This document shows, piece after piece, positions 1 through 8,578 of a DNA stretch of 64,000 bases. Source of the DNA: Neolewinella maritima (GTDB lineage Bacteria; Bacteroidota; Bacteroidia; Chitinophagales; Saprospiraceae); contig NZ_CAKLPZ010000002.1 in NCBI RefSeq assembly GCF_923081025.1, forward strand, positions 496,001-560,000. Direction: 5' to 3'. The position numbers and the translations under genes were made by a program. Below the pieces are notes generated by a model. That model had not been told where the DNA came from, ran no database searches, and saw only the letters and a list, made by a program, of their open reading frames with translations. Every line of letters starts with the position of its first letter. Within the stretch, counting starts at the first letter, position 1.

Positions 1-268
1 TTTCCTGGGTGACAACCTGCTTAGCTACCAGCTCTTCGAGGGTAGTGACGTTGACGGTCCAGATCAGCTCCCGCTTGGTGGGCACTTCGAGCAGGAAGAT
101 GCCGGGGATGCTATCGGGATCGTCGCCGGCGTAGGCCACGAAGATGGGGTAGTTGCTCACCTTTTCGTCCCGCACCGTCTCGGCCGCCTGCCGCAGGGGC
201 TGGTGGTAGGCCTTGATGTCGGTCTGGAGCTGGAGGTAGTTGGCGGTGTCTGACATGGGCGGGGGCAT
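1..268 (-). CDS. Conserved hypothetical protein, 3' part outside window
   Basis: An open frame runs off the left edge of the window. It starts at ATG 268 or, in the same frame, ATG 256, and about 85-89 codons are visible. The first ATG follows the pdxH stop directly (TAG then ATG), so the two genes are translationally coupled. The visible protein begins MSDTANYLQLQTDIKAYHQP and continues with a mixed alpha/beta pattern ending in KQVVTQE at the edge. I see no signal peptide or membrane segment. I do not recognise the family. The frame is credible because codon use matches its neighbours, there is no internal stop and the junction with pdxH is tight. Confidence 0.6.
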   Translation of the reverse strand, partial: MPPPMSDTANYLQLQTDIKAYHQPLRQAAETVRDEKVSNYPIFVAYAGDDPDSIPGIFLLEVPTKRELIWTVNVTTLEELVAKQVVTQE

Positions 269-925
269 CTAGGGGGCCAGGCGTTCGCGGGTCCACGACG
301 GGCTCGTCTCTTCCGTGCGGGAGTAGGCCAGGCGGTCGTGTAGGCGGCTGCTGCGCCCCTGCCAGAACTCGATCAGGGTAGGGATGACGACGAAGCCGCC
401 CCAGTGATCGGGTTTGGGCAGTTTTTCCTGATCCGCGAAGCGCTGTTCCATTTCTTCCTGGCGTGCCTCGAGTAGCTCGCGGCTGGGGATCACATCGCTC
501 TGCGGACTGGTCCAGGCACCGATCTGACTCTTCTTGGGCCGGCTCTGAAAGTACTCCGTGGAGGCTTCCTCGCTCAGTTTTTCCACCCGTCCTTCGATGC
601 GCACCGAGCGCTGCAGTTGCAGCCAGTTGAACACTACGGCCACGTGGGGGTGGGCGCTGATCTCGTGCCCCTTACGGCTATCGTAGTTGGTATAGAAGAT
701 GAAGCCGCGGTCGCTGACCTCCTTGAGGAGTACGGTGCGGGCGGCGGGGTGACCCTGGGCGTTGATGGTGGCTACGACCATGGCGTTGGGCTCGGGGTCG
801 TCGCTGTCCTTAGCCGCCTCGAACCACTGGTTGAATAGCGGAAAGGGGTCGGTGGCGGGGGCGTCCTGCTCCAGGAGTTGATCGGCCTGGTAGTCTACGC
901 GTAGGTCTTGGGCGTCTATGGGCAT
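269..925 (-). CDS. pdxH: Pyridoxamine 5'-phosphate oxidase
   Basis: This FMN-dependent enzyme oxidises pyridoxamine or pyridoxine 5'-phosphate to pyridoxal 5'-phosphate in the last step of vitamin B6 synthesis and salvage. The 218-aa length is typical. The FMN split-barrel is visible as RTVLLKEV, then GFIFYTNYDSRKG and VFNWLQLQRSVRIEG. The C-terminal signature EFWQGRSSRLHDR contains the substrate-binding Arg/His, and the chain ends RLAP as in the family. It starts at ATG 925, 54 bp after the clpX stop, with no other plausible start nearby. It probably shares transcripts with the upstream clpP-clpX genes. Confidence 0.95.
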   Translation of the reverse strand: MPIDAQDLRVDYQADQLLEQDAPATDPFPLFNQWFEAAKDSDDPEPNAMVVATINAQGHPAARTVLLKEVSDRGFIFYTNYDSRKGHEISAHPHVAVVFNWLQLQRSVRIEGRVEKLSEEASTEYFQSRPKKSQIGAWTSPQSDVIPSRELLEARQEEMEQRFADQEKLPKPDHWGGFVVIPTLIEFWQGRSSRLHDRLAYSRTEETSPSWTRERLAP

Positions 926-945
926 TTTAACCGCGGATTTACACC

Positions 946-964
946 CCCCTCCGCTGAAGAGGGG
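946..964 (-). terminator. Weak stem-loop between clpX and pdxH
   Basis: Six-base arms (CCCCTC at 946-951, GAGGGG at 959-964) can pair around a 7-nt loop just downstream of clpX on the minus strand. There is no T-run after it, so it may be a weak terminator, an mRNA end stabiliser or chance. Confidence 0.25.
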
Positions 965-979
965 CTGGGGAGAAGAATC

Positions 980-2284
980 CTAGGCCGCTGCGCGGAGCAC
1001 TTCCAGCATGCCGCCTTCCAGCTTGGTTTTGGCGTAGCGGGCGTCGATGGTGTAGTGCTTCACTTCCTTGCGGCCGGGCAGGTCGAACATGGCGTCGGTC
1101 ATGACGGCTTCGCAGATGGAGCGCAGACCGCGGGCACCGAGCTCGTACTCGAGGGCAGTCTCGGCGATGTACTGCACGGCGTCGTCCGTGAAGGTCAGGT
1201 TGATGCCCTCCAGGCGGAACAGGTGCTGGTACTGCCGCATCAGACTATTGCGGGGCTCTACGAGGATGCGCTTCATAGCGTCCAGGTCGAGAGGGCGCAG
1301 GTAGGTCACAATGGGCAACCGGCCGATGAGTTCGGGGATCATACCGAAGCGCTTGACGTCGCGGTGGGTGACGTACTGTAGCATGTCCTCCTCCTTGATC
1401 TGCTTCTTGTTGGCATTGCCGTAACCGATCACCTTGGTGTTGGTACGCCGGGCGATGATCTTCTCGATACCATCGAAGGCTCCGCCGCAGATGAACAGGA
1501 TGTTCTGGGTATTGACCTTGACGAGCTTCTGCTCGGGGTGCTTGCGGCCGCCCTGGGGGGGTACGTTGACGTCGGTACCTTCCAGCATCTTGAGCATGGC
1601 CTGCTGTACGCCCTCGCCGCTTACGTCGCGGGTGATGCTGGGGTTGTCGCTCTTGCGGGCCACCTTGTCCATCTCGTCGATGTAGACGATGCCGTGCTCG
1701 GCGGCGGCTACATTGTAGTCGCAAACCTGGAGCAGGCGGCTGAGGATGCTCTCGACGTCCTCACCTACGTAGCCCGCCTCGGTAAAGACCGTGGCATCTA
1801 CGATAGCAAAGGGGACCTGGAGAAATTTGGCGATGGTCTTGGCCAGCAAGGTCTTGCCGGTACCGGTGCGTCCGACCAGCAGGATGTTACTCTTTTCGAT
1901 CTGTACCTCGTCGTCGGCCGCAGCCGGGTTGGCCAGTCGCTTGTAGTGGTTGTAGACCGCTACGGAGAGGATCTTCTTGGCGGCGTCCTGCCCGATCACG
2001 TACTTGTCGAGGTGTTCCTTGATGTGGCTGGGGATGACCCCCTTGGGGAGGTTGAACTCGAAGCCGGGGGTCTTGGCGTCCTGGGCGGGCTGCTCACCGG
2101 CGGCGCCGGCATTCTGTCCTTCCGGCATAACCCCACCGTAGAGCTCTTCGGCTACGATTTCCTGGGCCTGCTCTACGCAGACCTCACAGATGTGGGCGTC
2201 CAGTCCGGCTACGAGGACCAGGGCGTCACTCTTGTCGCGGCCACAGAAGGAGCAGCGGAAATCTTGTCGTTTACCTCTCATCAT
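980..2284 (-). CDS. clpX: ATP-dependent Clp protease ATP-binding subunit ClpX
   Basis: ClpX is the AAA+ unfoldase that selects substrates, often through C-terminal degrons, and threads them into ClpP. The N-terminal zinc-binding domain has four cysteines (CSFC at about residues 11-14, CEVC at 33-36). The Walker A motif reads GRTGTGKT, with Arg where most ClpX have Pro. Walker B is IVYIDEMDK, and the sensor-2 region ELGARGLR is present. The frame stays open to 2329, but the family N-terminus [10 protein letters not shown] supports ATG 2284 or 2281; 2284 gives about 434 aa. It lies 129 bp downstream of clpP on the same strand, with a stem-loop between them. Confidence 0.95.
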   Translation of the reverse strand: MMRGKRQDFRCSFCGRDKSDALVLVAGLDAHICEVCVEQAQEIVAEELYGGVMPEGQNAGAAGEQPAQDAKTPGFEFNLPKGVIPSHIKEHLDKYVIGQDAAKKILSVAVYNHYKRLANPAAADDEVQIEKSNILLVGRTGTGKTLLAKTIAKFLQVPFAIVDATVFTEAGYVGEDVESILSRLLQVCDYNVAAAEHGIVYIDEMDKVARKSDNPSITRDVSGEGVQQAMLKMLEGTDVNVPPQGGRKHPEQKLVKVNTQNILFICGGAFDGIEKIIARRTNTKVIGYGNANKKQIKEEDMLQYVTHRDVKRFGMIPELIGRLPIVTYLRPLDLDAMKRILVEPRNSLMRQYQHLFRLEGINLTFTDDAVQYIAETALEYELGARGLRSICEAVMTDAMFDLPGRKEVKHYTIDARYAKTKLEGGMLEVLRAAA

Positions 2285-2343
2285 AGGTAGGGGGTATATA
2301 CTTGTTCGTACGCAAGGTATTGCGTTCACGGTCGAATAAAGAA

Positions 2344-2391
2344 CGGCGGACCGGCGCCGACACCTTATGTCGCGTCGCTACCGGTCCGCCG
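2344..2391 (-). terminator. Strong stem-loop between clpP and clpX
   Basis: Perfect 11-bp arms (CGGCGGACCGG at 2344-2354, CCGGTCCGCCG at 2381-2391) enclose an inner 5-bp hairpin (CGACA/TGTCG). On the minus strand the stem is followed by TTCTTTATT. This looks like an intrinsic terminator or attenuator that would lower clpX relative to clpP. Confidence 0.7.
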
Positions 2392-2413
2392 TCGCGGGCG
2401 GGCTAGCCGAATC

Positions 2414-3127
<714 letters not shown>

Positions 3128-3187
3128 ACTCGTCTTAATTTGTAGTGGATAGTCTCCCGGTAAACGTGCCAGTCACCCTAGGGTTGA

Positions 3188-3290
3188 GGTTAAACACGGA
3201 GGTGCCACGGCGGGGAAGCACGGAGGTAACACGGAGGCCCGTCGGCATGGCGCCGTGCTACCTCCATGACGTACGCTGTGGTACCCTTGT
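3188..3290. repeat. Intergenic TTAAACAC-type palindromic repeat, copy A (diverged)
   Basis: Between tig and clpP the sequence opens GGTTAAACACGG and repeats a CACGG unit at short intervals. Arms at 3222-3234 (GGAGGTAACACGG) and 3253-3265 (CCGTGCTACCTCC) pair with one mismatch. The opening matches the repeat copies near 12.8, 21.6, 29.4 and 48.3 kb, but the right arm is not preserved. As RNA it could act as a stem-loop between tig and clpP. Confidence 0.6.
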
Positions 3291-3296
3291 AATAGG

Positions 3297-4751
3297 TTAC
3301 TCTTCCTCCTCGCCGGCCGGCGTATTCGCCTCATTGAAGGCCTTGATCGTGGCGTTGAACTCCTCTACGGAGAGCGGCTTGTCCTCAAGGGTCACGTCTT
3401 CGCGCACGGCGGCCATGATCTTCTTCTCCAGGGCGTTGCTGCTCATCTCCTCGCGCTGCTTATCGTCCTTGAGCATGTTCTGGATGTAGTTGTCCAGGAA
3501 CTCGTCAGTAAGGAAGTCGGGGCGCTGCCCGCCCAGCATGCGGAGCAGGGATTCCAGGGCTTCGGCGCGGACGTCCTCGTACTGCAGCTCGATCTCCTTC
3601 TGCTCGGCGATCTTGTTGCGGATCAACATCCAGCGTACGCTGCGCTCGAAGAGGGCAAATTCGGTATCTGAGTCCTGCTCCTTCTTGCTGAGTTTGCGCA
3701 TCAGCTCGGTCGGCACCTCGAAGTCGTTGCCCTCCACCAGCGCGCGCTGGATCTCGAAGTTGGCCATCGATACACCCTGACCGTTGAAGCCCTCGGAGGC
3801 ATTCTCGGCCAGGCGCTCGCGCAGCTGCTCCTCGTTAGAGACCTCGCCCTGGGGGTCGAACTGGATGAAGAACTCCTCATTGAGCTCGGCGGGGGTCAGG
3901 CGGGCTACCTTATTTACGGTGATAGTGAAGGACTTGCCCTTCAGATCTACGGCATGCTCGTGGCGCTCGGCCTCGTCGAAGTCGTCTACGGTATCGATCT
4001 CGACGTCTTCCGGCTCGTTGTCGTTGTCGCTTTCGTCCTTCTCGCTATCCAGCTCCAGCAGGTACTTGCGTACACTGGCTTCGGTGCCTTCCTTTTCGAC
4101 GGTGGTGAGGTCCTCCACAGTGATGCTCGTCCCGATGGGCTGCTCGAGAAGCTGCTCCTTGACGGTATCGGACAGACTATCCACGTACAGGGAGGTCTCG
4201 TTGCTGATCGGTCCGTCGACTTCCTGGATGGTGACCTTCAGGATATCGTTCTCCCCGATGGTGCCTTCCTCGACGTCTTCGGTGGTGCCGCGCTGTTTGC
4301 GCAGGCTTTCTACCTGCTCGTCGATGAACTCTTTGTTGGTGTCGAGGACGTACTTGGTGAAGGCCTGTTCGGGCAGTTGCAGCTCGAAGTCGGGCTCCAG
4401 ACCGAGGTCATAGCTCAGCTTGAGGTCCTTGATGTTAGTAGCGCTGATCATTTCCACCTTCTCCTCCTCGTCGGGTACGGGGCTGAAGATGAGCTTAATG
4501 TCGTGCTCCTCGATGTAGCCGAACAGCTCTTCCTGGATGGTGCGGTCGAGCATGGGGCCGAAGACCTGATTGCCCATGAGCTTGCGCAGGGCCGACATGG
4601 GCACCTTACCCTTCCGGAATCCTTTGATGCTTACCCGCTTGCTCTCTTTTTTGAGCTCCTCGTTAAGGTGCTTGCTGAGCTCCTCCTTCGAGAATGCCAG
4701 TTGGATGCGACCGGTTACCGGCCCGGTCTTTTCGTACGTTACTTCGGCCAT
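3297..4751 (-). CDS. tig: Trigger factor (ribosome-associated chaperone)
   Basis: Trigger factor binds near the ribosome exit tunnel and shields nascent chains; the family carries an FKBP-type prolyl isomerase domain. The N-terminal ribosome-docking signature GFRKGKVP is at about residues 44-51. A middle domain (about 155-290) occupies the FKBP place and contains a very acidic insertion (about 230-264, rich in Asp/Glu). The C-terminal half is helical, matching the chaperone arms. The length of 484 aa is slightly above the usual 430-450. Start is ATG 4751. It follows tRNA-Leu on the same strand after a hairpin and precedes clpP. Confidence 0.93.
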   Translation of the reverse strand: MAEVTYEKTGPVTGRIQLAFSKEELSKHLNEELKKESKRVSIKGFRKGKVPMSALRKLMGNQVFGPMLDRTIQEELFGYIEEHDIKLIFSPVPDEEEKVEMISATNIKDLKLSYDLGLEPDFELQLPEQAFTKYVLDTNKEFIDEQVESLRKQRGTTEDVEEGTIGENDILKVTIQEVDGPISNETSLYVDSLSDTVKEQLLEQPIGTSITVEDLTTVEKEGTEASVRKYLLELDSEKDESDNDNEPEDVEIDTVDDFDEAERHEHAVDLKGKSFTITVNKVARLTPAELNEEFFIQFDPQGEVSNEEQLRERLAENASEGFNGQGVSMANFEIQRALVEGNDFEVPTELMRKLSKKEQDSDTEFALFERSVRWMLIRNKIAEQKEIELQYEDVRAEALESLLRMLGGQRPDFLTDEFLDNYIQNMLKDDKQREEMSSNALEKKIMAAVREDVTLEDKPLSVEEFNATIKAFNEANTPAGEEEE

Positions 4752-4767
4752 AATGCTACTACGTTAA

Positions 4768-4796
4768 ACTGGCCTACCCGGGAAAGGTAGGCCAGT
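4768..4796 (-). terminator. Stem-loop abutting the tRNA-Leu 3' end, upstream of tig
   Basis: Eleven-base arms (ACTGGCCTACC at 4768-4778, GGTAGGCCAGT at 4786-4796) pair perfectly around 7 nt. On the minus strand the stem begins at the last base of the tRNA CCA and is followed by only a short T stretch. It may be a tRNA terminator, a processing signal or an attenuator before tig, whose ATG is 16 nt further on. Confidence 0.6.
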
Positions 4797-4880
4797 GGTG
4801 CGGGTGAAAGGACTCGAACCTTCACGCCTTGCGGCACTAGAACCTAAATCTAGCATGTATACCAATTTCATCACACCCGC
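4796..4880 (-). tRNA. tRNA-Leu, anticodon UAG
   Basis: The minus strand folds as a class II tRNA. The acceptor stem GCGGGTG/CACCCGC pairs fully and the CCA end is encoded. The anticodon stem CTAGA/TCTAG holds the loop TTTAGGT, giving anticodon TAG. A long variable arm (TGCCGCAAGGCGT) is typical of tRNA-Leu, and the T arm contains GGTTCGAGTCC. Length is 85 nt. It reads CUA and other CUN leucine codons. Confidence 0.95.
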
Positions 4881-4893
4881 GTGAAATCGCCCG

Positions 4894-4924
4894 CAAAGGT
4901 ACATGCGCTGGAGAGAACATCCAA
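4894..4924 (-). promoter_or_regulatory. Bacteroidota-type promoter for tRNA-Leu
   Basis: On the minus strand a TTG (-33 position, 4924-4922) is followed 20 nt later by TACCTTTG (4901-4894), an exact TAnnTTTG -7 element. Initiation would fall about 8-10 nt before the tRNA 5' end at 4880. Confidence 0.7.
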
Positions 4925-4957
4925 GAGAAGGGTTAGCCTATTCACGCTGCAAATATT

Positions 4958-5011
4958 TACTACAATAGTAGTAGATTAATTTGCAACTACTACAGCTGTC
5001 GTATATATTTG
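4958..5011 (+). promoter_or_regulatory. blaI-blaR1 promoter with three BlaI-like half-sites
   Basis: The -33 element is TTTG (4980-4983) and the -7 element is TATATTTG (5004-5011), 20 nt apart. Three copies of a TACTAC/GTAGTA half-site surround it: 4958-4963, 4968-4973 and CTACTAC at 4987-4993. The first two form a dyad with a 4-nt spacer, and the last lies between -33 and -7. BlaI/MecI repressors bind such dyads, so autorepression is likely. Transcription would begin at or within a few bases of the blaI ATG (5016). Confidence 0.7.
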
Positions 5012-5015
5012 GAGT

Positions 5016-5408
5016 ATGTCACATTCCAAGCCTCCTTCCGAAGGGGAACTCCTAGTGTTACAGGCGCTCTGGGAGTGTCCCGTCACTACAGTACAGCAAG
5101 TACATACATGGCTAGAGGAGCAGGGCAAGAAAGTGGCGTACACGACCGTGCTTACTCAACTGCAACGCATGCACCGCAAGGGACTAGTTGACCGGCAGCG
5201 CAACGGCAAGCAACACCTCTATACGGCGGTGCCGGAGCGGGTAGCCGTAGAAGCTCAACTGATCGCCCACCTGCGGGATACGGCCTTTGGGGGGTCAGAG
5301 ATCCGTCTGGCACTACGTGCGCTGGGTAGCCATCGGCAGTTCGACACCGGTGAGCTCGATGCGTTGCAGGACTGGCTAGCGCAGCAGAAAACCGACACAA
5401 ATGACTGA
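5016..5408 (+). CDS. BlaI/MecI/CopY family transcriptional repressor
   Basis: This 130-aa protein has the winged-helix repressor fold of the BlaI/MecI family: MSHSKPPSEGELLVLQALWE is the conserved first helix and VAYTTVLTQLQRMHRKGLV is the recognition helix and wing. The C-terminal part is the dimerisation and cleavage segment. In the family the repressor is released when a partner M56 membrane protease is activated. The gene overlaps that partner by 8 bp. Dyads in its own promoter suggest autoregulation. The start ATG 5016 lies only 5 nt after the -7 element, so the mRNA may be nearly leaderless. Substrate and inducer cannot be read from the sequence. Confidence 0.9.
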   Translation: MSHSKPPSEGELLVLQALWECPVTTVQQVHTWLEEQGKKVAYTTVLTQLQRMHRKGLVDRQRNGKQHLYTAVPERVAVEAQLIAHLRDTAFGGSEIRLALRALGSHRQFDTGELDALQDWLAQQKTDTND

Positions 5409-6906
5409 GCTCATTCCCTACGATTGGGGCGTGGCGATCGCCCGGGCCCTGCTGCACACGCTATGGGTGTTCGCCCTCCTGACGGGGTTAGCCCATGCCT
5501 GCTGCTCGGTCAGCCGCTCCGCAGCCGTTCGCTACCGCATCTACCTCATTTGCTTAGTAAGCCTGCCCCTCGCGTTTGCCGCCCTCACGTGGTGGTTCAT
5601 GCCCTTAGCCGATACAGGCTTACCAGTCGCTTTGCCGGAGTCAGACTTTCCGCAGGCCATACCAGATGAGGAAGTACCAACGGTCCCGCCCGTCCCCTGG
5701 CCGGTCTACCTGACTATAGGATACTTAGTTGGACTGGTTGCCTTCGGGCTGCGTACCGCCTACCACTATGTGCGGGGACGCAGCCTCCGTCGGAGTGGCC
5801 TGCCCCCGCCCCCGCAGGCCCGCCGGCAGTTCCGTGTCCTACGGGAGAGCCTAAGCAAGACCGTCGACGCGAGTTGGCGCATCAGCCGCCGGATCTCTAC
5901 GGTCGTTGCCATCGGGTTTCTACACCCCATCATCTTGTTCCCTATCGGACTTCTCAACCAACTCACCCCGCAGGAAACTGAAGCAATCCTGCTGCACGAA
6001 CTGGCCCACCTAATGCGCAACGATCACCGTTGGGTAGTGCTGCAGCAACTAGTCGGCGACTTATTTTTCTACCACCCCCTCGTCTACTGGCTAGGGCGGC
6101 AGCTCGAGCGGGAACGTGAATTTGCCTGCGACGACATCGTACGGCAGCGCGTAGCGCGAGGCGTGTACGCCAGTGCCCTCCTGCGGGTGGCGCGCTATAC
6201 CCAGTCTATTCATCAACCTTCAAACCCACTTGCTGTGAATGCCATCCATTCCCTTGCCCAGCGCCTGCACCGACTCTTTACTCCCGCACAGACCTCTGGC
6301 CGGTCCTGGCCTTATCCCTATCCCTCGGTAGCCCTACTCGTAGGGCTCTTCGTACTACTTACCGGTACGCTCTCCTGGGCACAGACCAATACTACCACGG
6401 TAGCTGAAGAGCAGTCATCAGTACAGGGGCGGGTGCTGGACGCGGTAACCCTACAGCCACTGATCGGTGTAACCGTACGAAACGAGGCCACCAGTGCCGG
6501 TACCATCACGGATTTCGAAGGGCGCTACGCACTAATACTTACACCGGGTGAGCATCAGGTAGAGATCGCCTACGTAGGTTATCCTACTCGCAAGACCACG
6601 CTTACGGTAGCGGGGACTACTCAGCTTGATGTACTGTTGGATAAAGAGGGAGGGAATATCCCGGAAGGGGCCAGCACTACTAGCACAGTAATCCGTACCG
6701 GGGAAGGAAACCCTAAACGCCTGAGGAGCGGAAACATCCTATACATCGTCGACGGTAAGCGCTTCGAGGGCGACCCGACTGATCAACTAGACCCAGGTGA
6801 CATCGAACGCGTCGACGTTCATAAAGACCCTGAAACCATTGCCTCTGTCGGCTACGGTGGCGGCTTCGAGGGGGCTATCATCATCACGCTGAAAAAGCGT
6901 GAGTAG
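5401..6906 (+). CDS. M56 (BlaR1-like) membrane metalloprotease with carboxypeptidase-regulatory and TonB-plug-like tail
   Basis: This is the probable sensor/protease partner of the upstream repressor. Hydrophobic segments lie near residues 10-35, 45-68 and 100-120, followed by the zinc protease site LLHELAHL (His199, Glu200, His203) and a later hydrophobic segment near 305-325. The extracytoplasmic part is not a penicillin-binding domain. It holds a CarboxypepD_reg-like beta-sandwich (VQGRVLDAVTLQPLIGVTV) and then a plug-like motif (ILYIVDGKRFEGD ... DIERVDVHKDPETIASVGYG ... GAIIITLKK) resembling the plug of TonB-dependent receptors. The length is 501 aa. The ATG overlaps the blaI stop by 8 bp. 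A beta-lactam role is not implied; such M56 proteins with regulatory tails are common in Bacteroidota. Confidence 0.88.
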   Translation: MTELIPYDWGVAIARALLHTLWVFALLTGLAHACCSVSRSAAVRYRIYLICLVSLPLAFAALTWWFMPLADTGLPVALPESDFPQAIPDEEVPTVPPVPWPVYLTIGYLVGLVAFGLRTAYHYVRGRSLRRSGLPPPPQARRQFRVLRESLSKTVDASWRISRRISTVVAIGFLHPIILFPIGLLNQLTPQETEAILLHELAHLMRNDHRWVVLQQLVGDLFFYHPLVYWLGRQLEREREFACDDIVRQRVARGVYASALLRVARYTQSIHQPSNPLAVNAIHSLAQRLHRLFTPAQTSGRSWPYPYPSVALLVGLFVLLTGTLSWAQTNTTTVAEEQSSVQGRVLDAVTLQPLIGVTVRNEATSAGTITDFEGRYALILTPGEHQVEIAYVGYPTRKTTLTVAGTTQLDVLLDKEGGNIPEGASTTSTVIRTGEGNPKRLRSGNILYIVDGKRFEGDPTDQLDPGDIERVDVHKDPETIASVGYGGGFEGAIIITLKKRE

Positions 6907-6915
6907 GACGGTGCT

Positions 6916-7275
6916 TTAGCCCATCGCGTACACGAAGCGCTCGTCCACAATCTTCCCATCGCGCACCTGGTACACGCACATCTCGTGCTCCTGGGTACGG
7001 GAGCCGTCCTTGCGGGTCACGTCGATGCCCATGCCTACGCAGAAGTACTGCTGGTACACCAGGGGGTCGGTCACGGTGATGCTGTGTACGGTCATACCCT
7101 CGTCGTAGGCCTCGCTCTTGGCGATCAGCTTGTCCAGTCCGCTGATGTCGCCGCCCGGTACGCCGGGCATCTCGTGGGATGACGCCTCGGGCGCGAAAAG
7201 CTCCCGGTAGGCCGCCGTGCTGTCCTGCTGGCGTACGAGTTGGACCAGGCGGCCGGCAATTTGTGTGATGTCCAT
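6916..7275 (-). CDS. SnoaL-like (NTF2 fold) domain protein
   Basis: This 119-aa single-domain protein has the alpha+beta cone pattern of SnoaL/ketosteroid-isomerase-like proteins: N-terminal helices (IAGRLVQLVRQQD), a short loop with SSHEMPG, then beta strands ending CVYQVRDGKIVDERFVYAMG. Members include small cyclases, isomerases and non-enzymatic binding proteins, and no specific reaction can be assigned. It is convergent with the M56 gene (9 bp gap) and is transcribed from a TAAGTTTG element at 7306-7299. Confidence 0.75.
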   Translation of the reverse strand: MDITQIAGRLVQLVRQQDSTAAYRELFAPEASSHEMPGVPGGDISGLDKLIAKSEAYDEGMTVHSITVTDPLVYQQYFCVGMGIDVTRKDGSRTQEHEMCVYQVRDGKIVDERFVYAMG

Positions 7276-7298
7276 AGTAAGTGTATTTAGTGTTCAAA

Positions 7299-7306
7299 CA
7301 AACTTA
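7299..7306 (-). promoter_or_regulatory. -7 element for the SnoaL-like gene
   Basis: The minus strand reads TAAGTTTG, an exact TAnnTTTG match, 23 nt upstream of ATG 7275. A convincing -33 TTTG at about 20 nt is not seen. Confidence 0.45.
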
Positions 7307-7405
7307 AGATCTGAGCGGGGACAAAACAAGTTTTTTGATCTCTTTATTTATATAAAATATTTGTTTGATATTCACCGCACCATCCCGCTAGCTGGCGGGG
7401 CGACC

Positions 7406-7413
7406 TACCTTTG
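7406..7413 (+). promoter_or_regulatory. -7 element directly before the methyltransferase ATG
   Basis: TACCTTTG matches TAnnTTTG and ends 4 nt before ATG 7418, implying a leaderless or near-leaderless transcript. The A+T-rich tract upstream (7320-7372) separates it from the divergent SnoaL promoter. Confidence 0.5.
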
Positions 7414-7417
7414 GCCC

Positions 7418-8578
7418 ATGACCGCCGAACCCCTTACGCACTTCTGGAACGCCGCCCGCCGGGCCACCAACACCGCCCGCCTGGTCAAGCTCACGCTCAG
7501 CAAGCCGCGCCGCAAGGATCCAGAGCTGCCCCGCAACCTCTACGCCCGCCCCGTAGAGCTCAAGGACGGACACATACTACAGGTCACCCACCGCTACGCC
7601 GACCGGGAGGAGGCCAAGAACTTCCCCTACGAAGAAGGCCTGAAGTACCTGCAGCAGGAGCTGGAAACGAGCTTCTATAACGCCGATCTGTTTAGCCTGG
7701 ACGAGCAGCTGTCCATCATGCAGTCCCGCAAGGGCAACGCCCGCCTGCGCGAGCAGGCCCCCCAGCACCGGGAGGCCGTGGTGACCCACAACCGCGAAAA
7801 GTTCCGCGCCATCGCCGCCGACCGGCCCTACCTGCACGCCCTCGGCATCACCACGGCCACAGGAGAGGTCACCGCCGCCGGCCGCCGCAAGTACAAGCAG
7901 ATCAATAGATTCGTCGAAACCGTCGACGGGCTCGTGCGCGATCACCCCCTCCCCCCCGGGGCACACGTCGTGGATATGGGCTCCGGCAGCGGCTACCTGA
8001 CCTTCGCGCTCTATGATCACCTAACTAATACGCTGGGCCTCAACGTGCGCGTCACCGGCGTAGAACTGCGGACCCCCCTCGTGGAAAAATGCCGACAGAT
8101 CGCTACCGACAACGCCTTTGCCCACCTACATTTCGAAGAGGGCTACATCGACAGCTACCGCCCCGAACAGCTGGATATGCTCATCGCCCTGCATGCCTGC
8201 GATACGGCCACCGACGACGCGCTCTACCAGGGCATCCAGGCCGGCGCGCGGATCCTGATCGTAGCCCCCTGCTGCCAGAAGCAAGTCCGCCGCGACATGG
8301 TCGTGCCCCCCGCCCTCAAGCCCCTGCTGGACAACGGCATCCTCCTGGAGCGGCAGGCCGCCATGCTCACCGACGGACTACGCGCGCTGTACCTCGAGGG
8401 GGCGGGCTACGCCACCAAGTTATTCGAATTCATCCCCCTAGAGCACACCGCAAAGAACGTGATGATCACCGCCGTCCGGGGCCATAAGCCGGCGGGCACG
8501 CAGGTGCAGGTGGATACCCTGAAGGCAACCTTTGGCGTACAGCGGCACTATTTGGAGGAGCTGCTGGCCCGGTATTAG
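7418..8578 (+). CDS. Class I SAM-dependent methyltransferase (Methyltransf_32-like)
   Basis: The SAM-binding motif I reads VVDMGSGSGYLTF (Asp186), followed by an acidic motif II (VTGVELR). The segments LIALHACDTATDDALYQG and ILIVAPCCQKQ are characteristic of the Methyltransf_32 family, which contains the METTL25/RRNAD1-like proteins. The methylated substrate is not known to me for bacterial members. The open frame extends back to 7217, but the upstream codons lie in the divergent promoter region, while ATG 7418 follows a TACCTTTG element and begins a coherent N-terminus (MTAEPLTHFWNAARRA). It gives 386 aa. Confidence 0.82.
   Translation: MTAEPLTHFWNAARRATNTARLVKLTLSKPRRKDPELPRNLYARPVELKDGHILQVTHRYADREEAKNFPYEEGLKYLQQELETSFYNADLFSLDEQLSIMQSRKGNARLREQAPQHREAVVTHNREKFRAIAADRPYLHALGITTATGEVTAAGRRKYKQINRFVETVDGLVRDHPLPPGAHVVDMGSGSGYLTFALYDHLTNTLGLNVRVTGVELRTPLVEKCRQIATDNAFAHLHFEEGYIDSYRPEQLDMLIALHACDTATDDALYQGIQAGARILIVAPCCQKQVRRDMVVPPALKPLLDNGILLERQAAMLTDGLRALYLEGAGYATKLFEFIPLEHTAKNVMITAVRGHKPAGTQVQVDTLKATFGVQRHYLEELLARY

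Noticed and set aside
3954..4790. A 278-codon plus-strand frame opposite tig
   Set aside because: Shadow of tig; no domain, and it runs into the tRNA hairpin.
5401..6906. Beta-lactam resistance sensor
   Set aside because: The C-terminal part lacks SxxK/SxN/KTG penicillin-binding motifs, so only the M56 protease similarity is kept.
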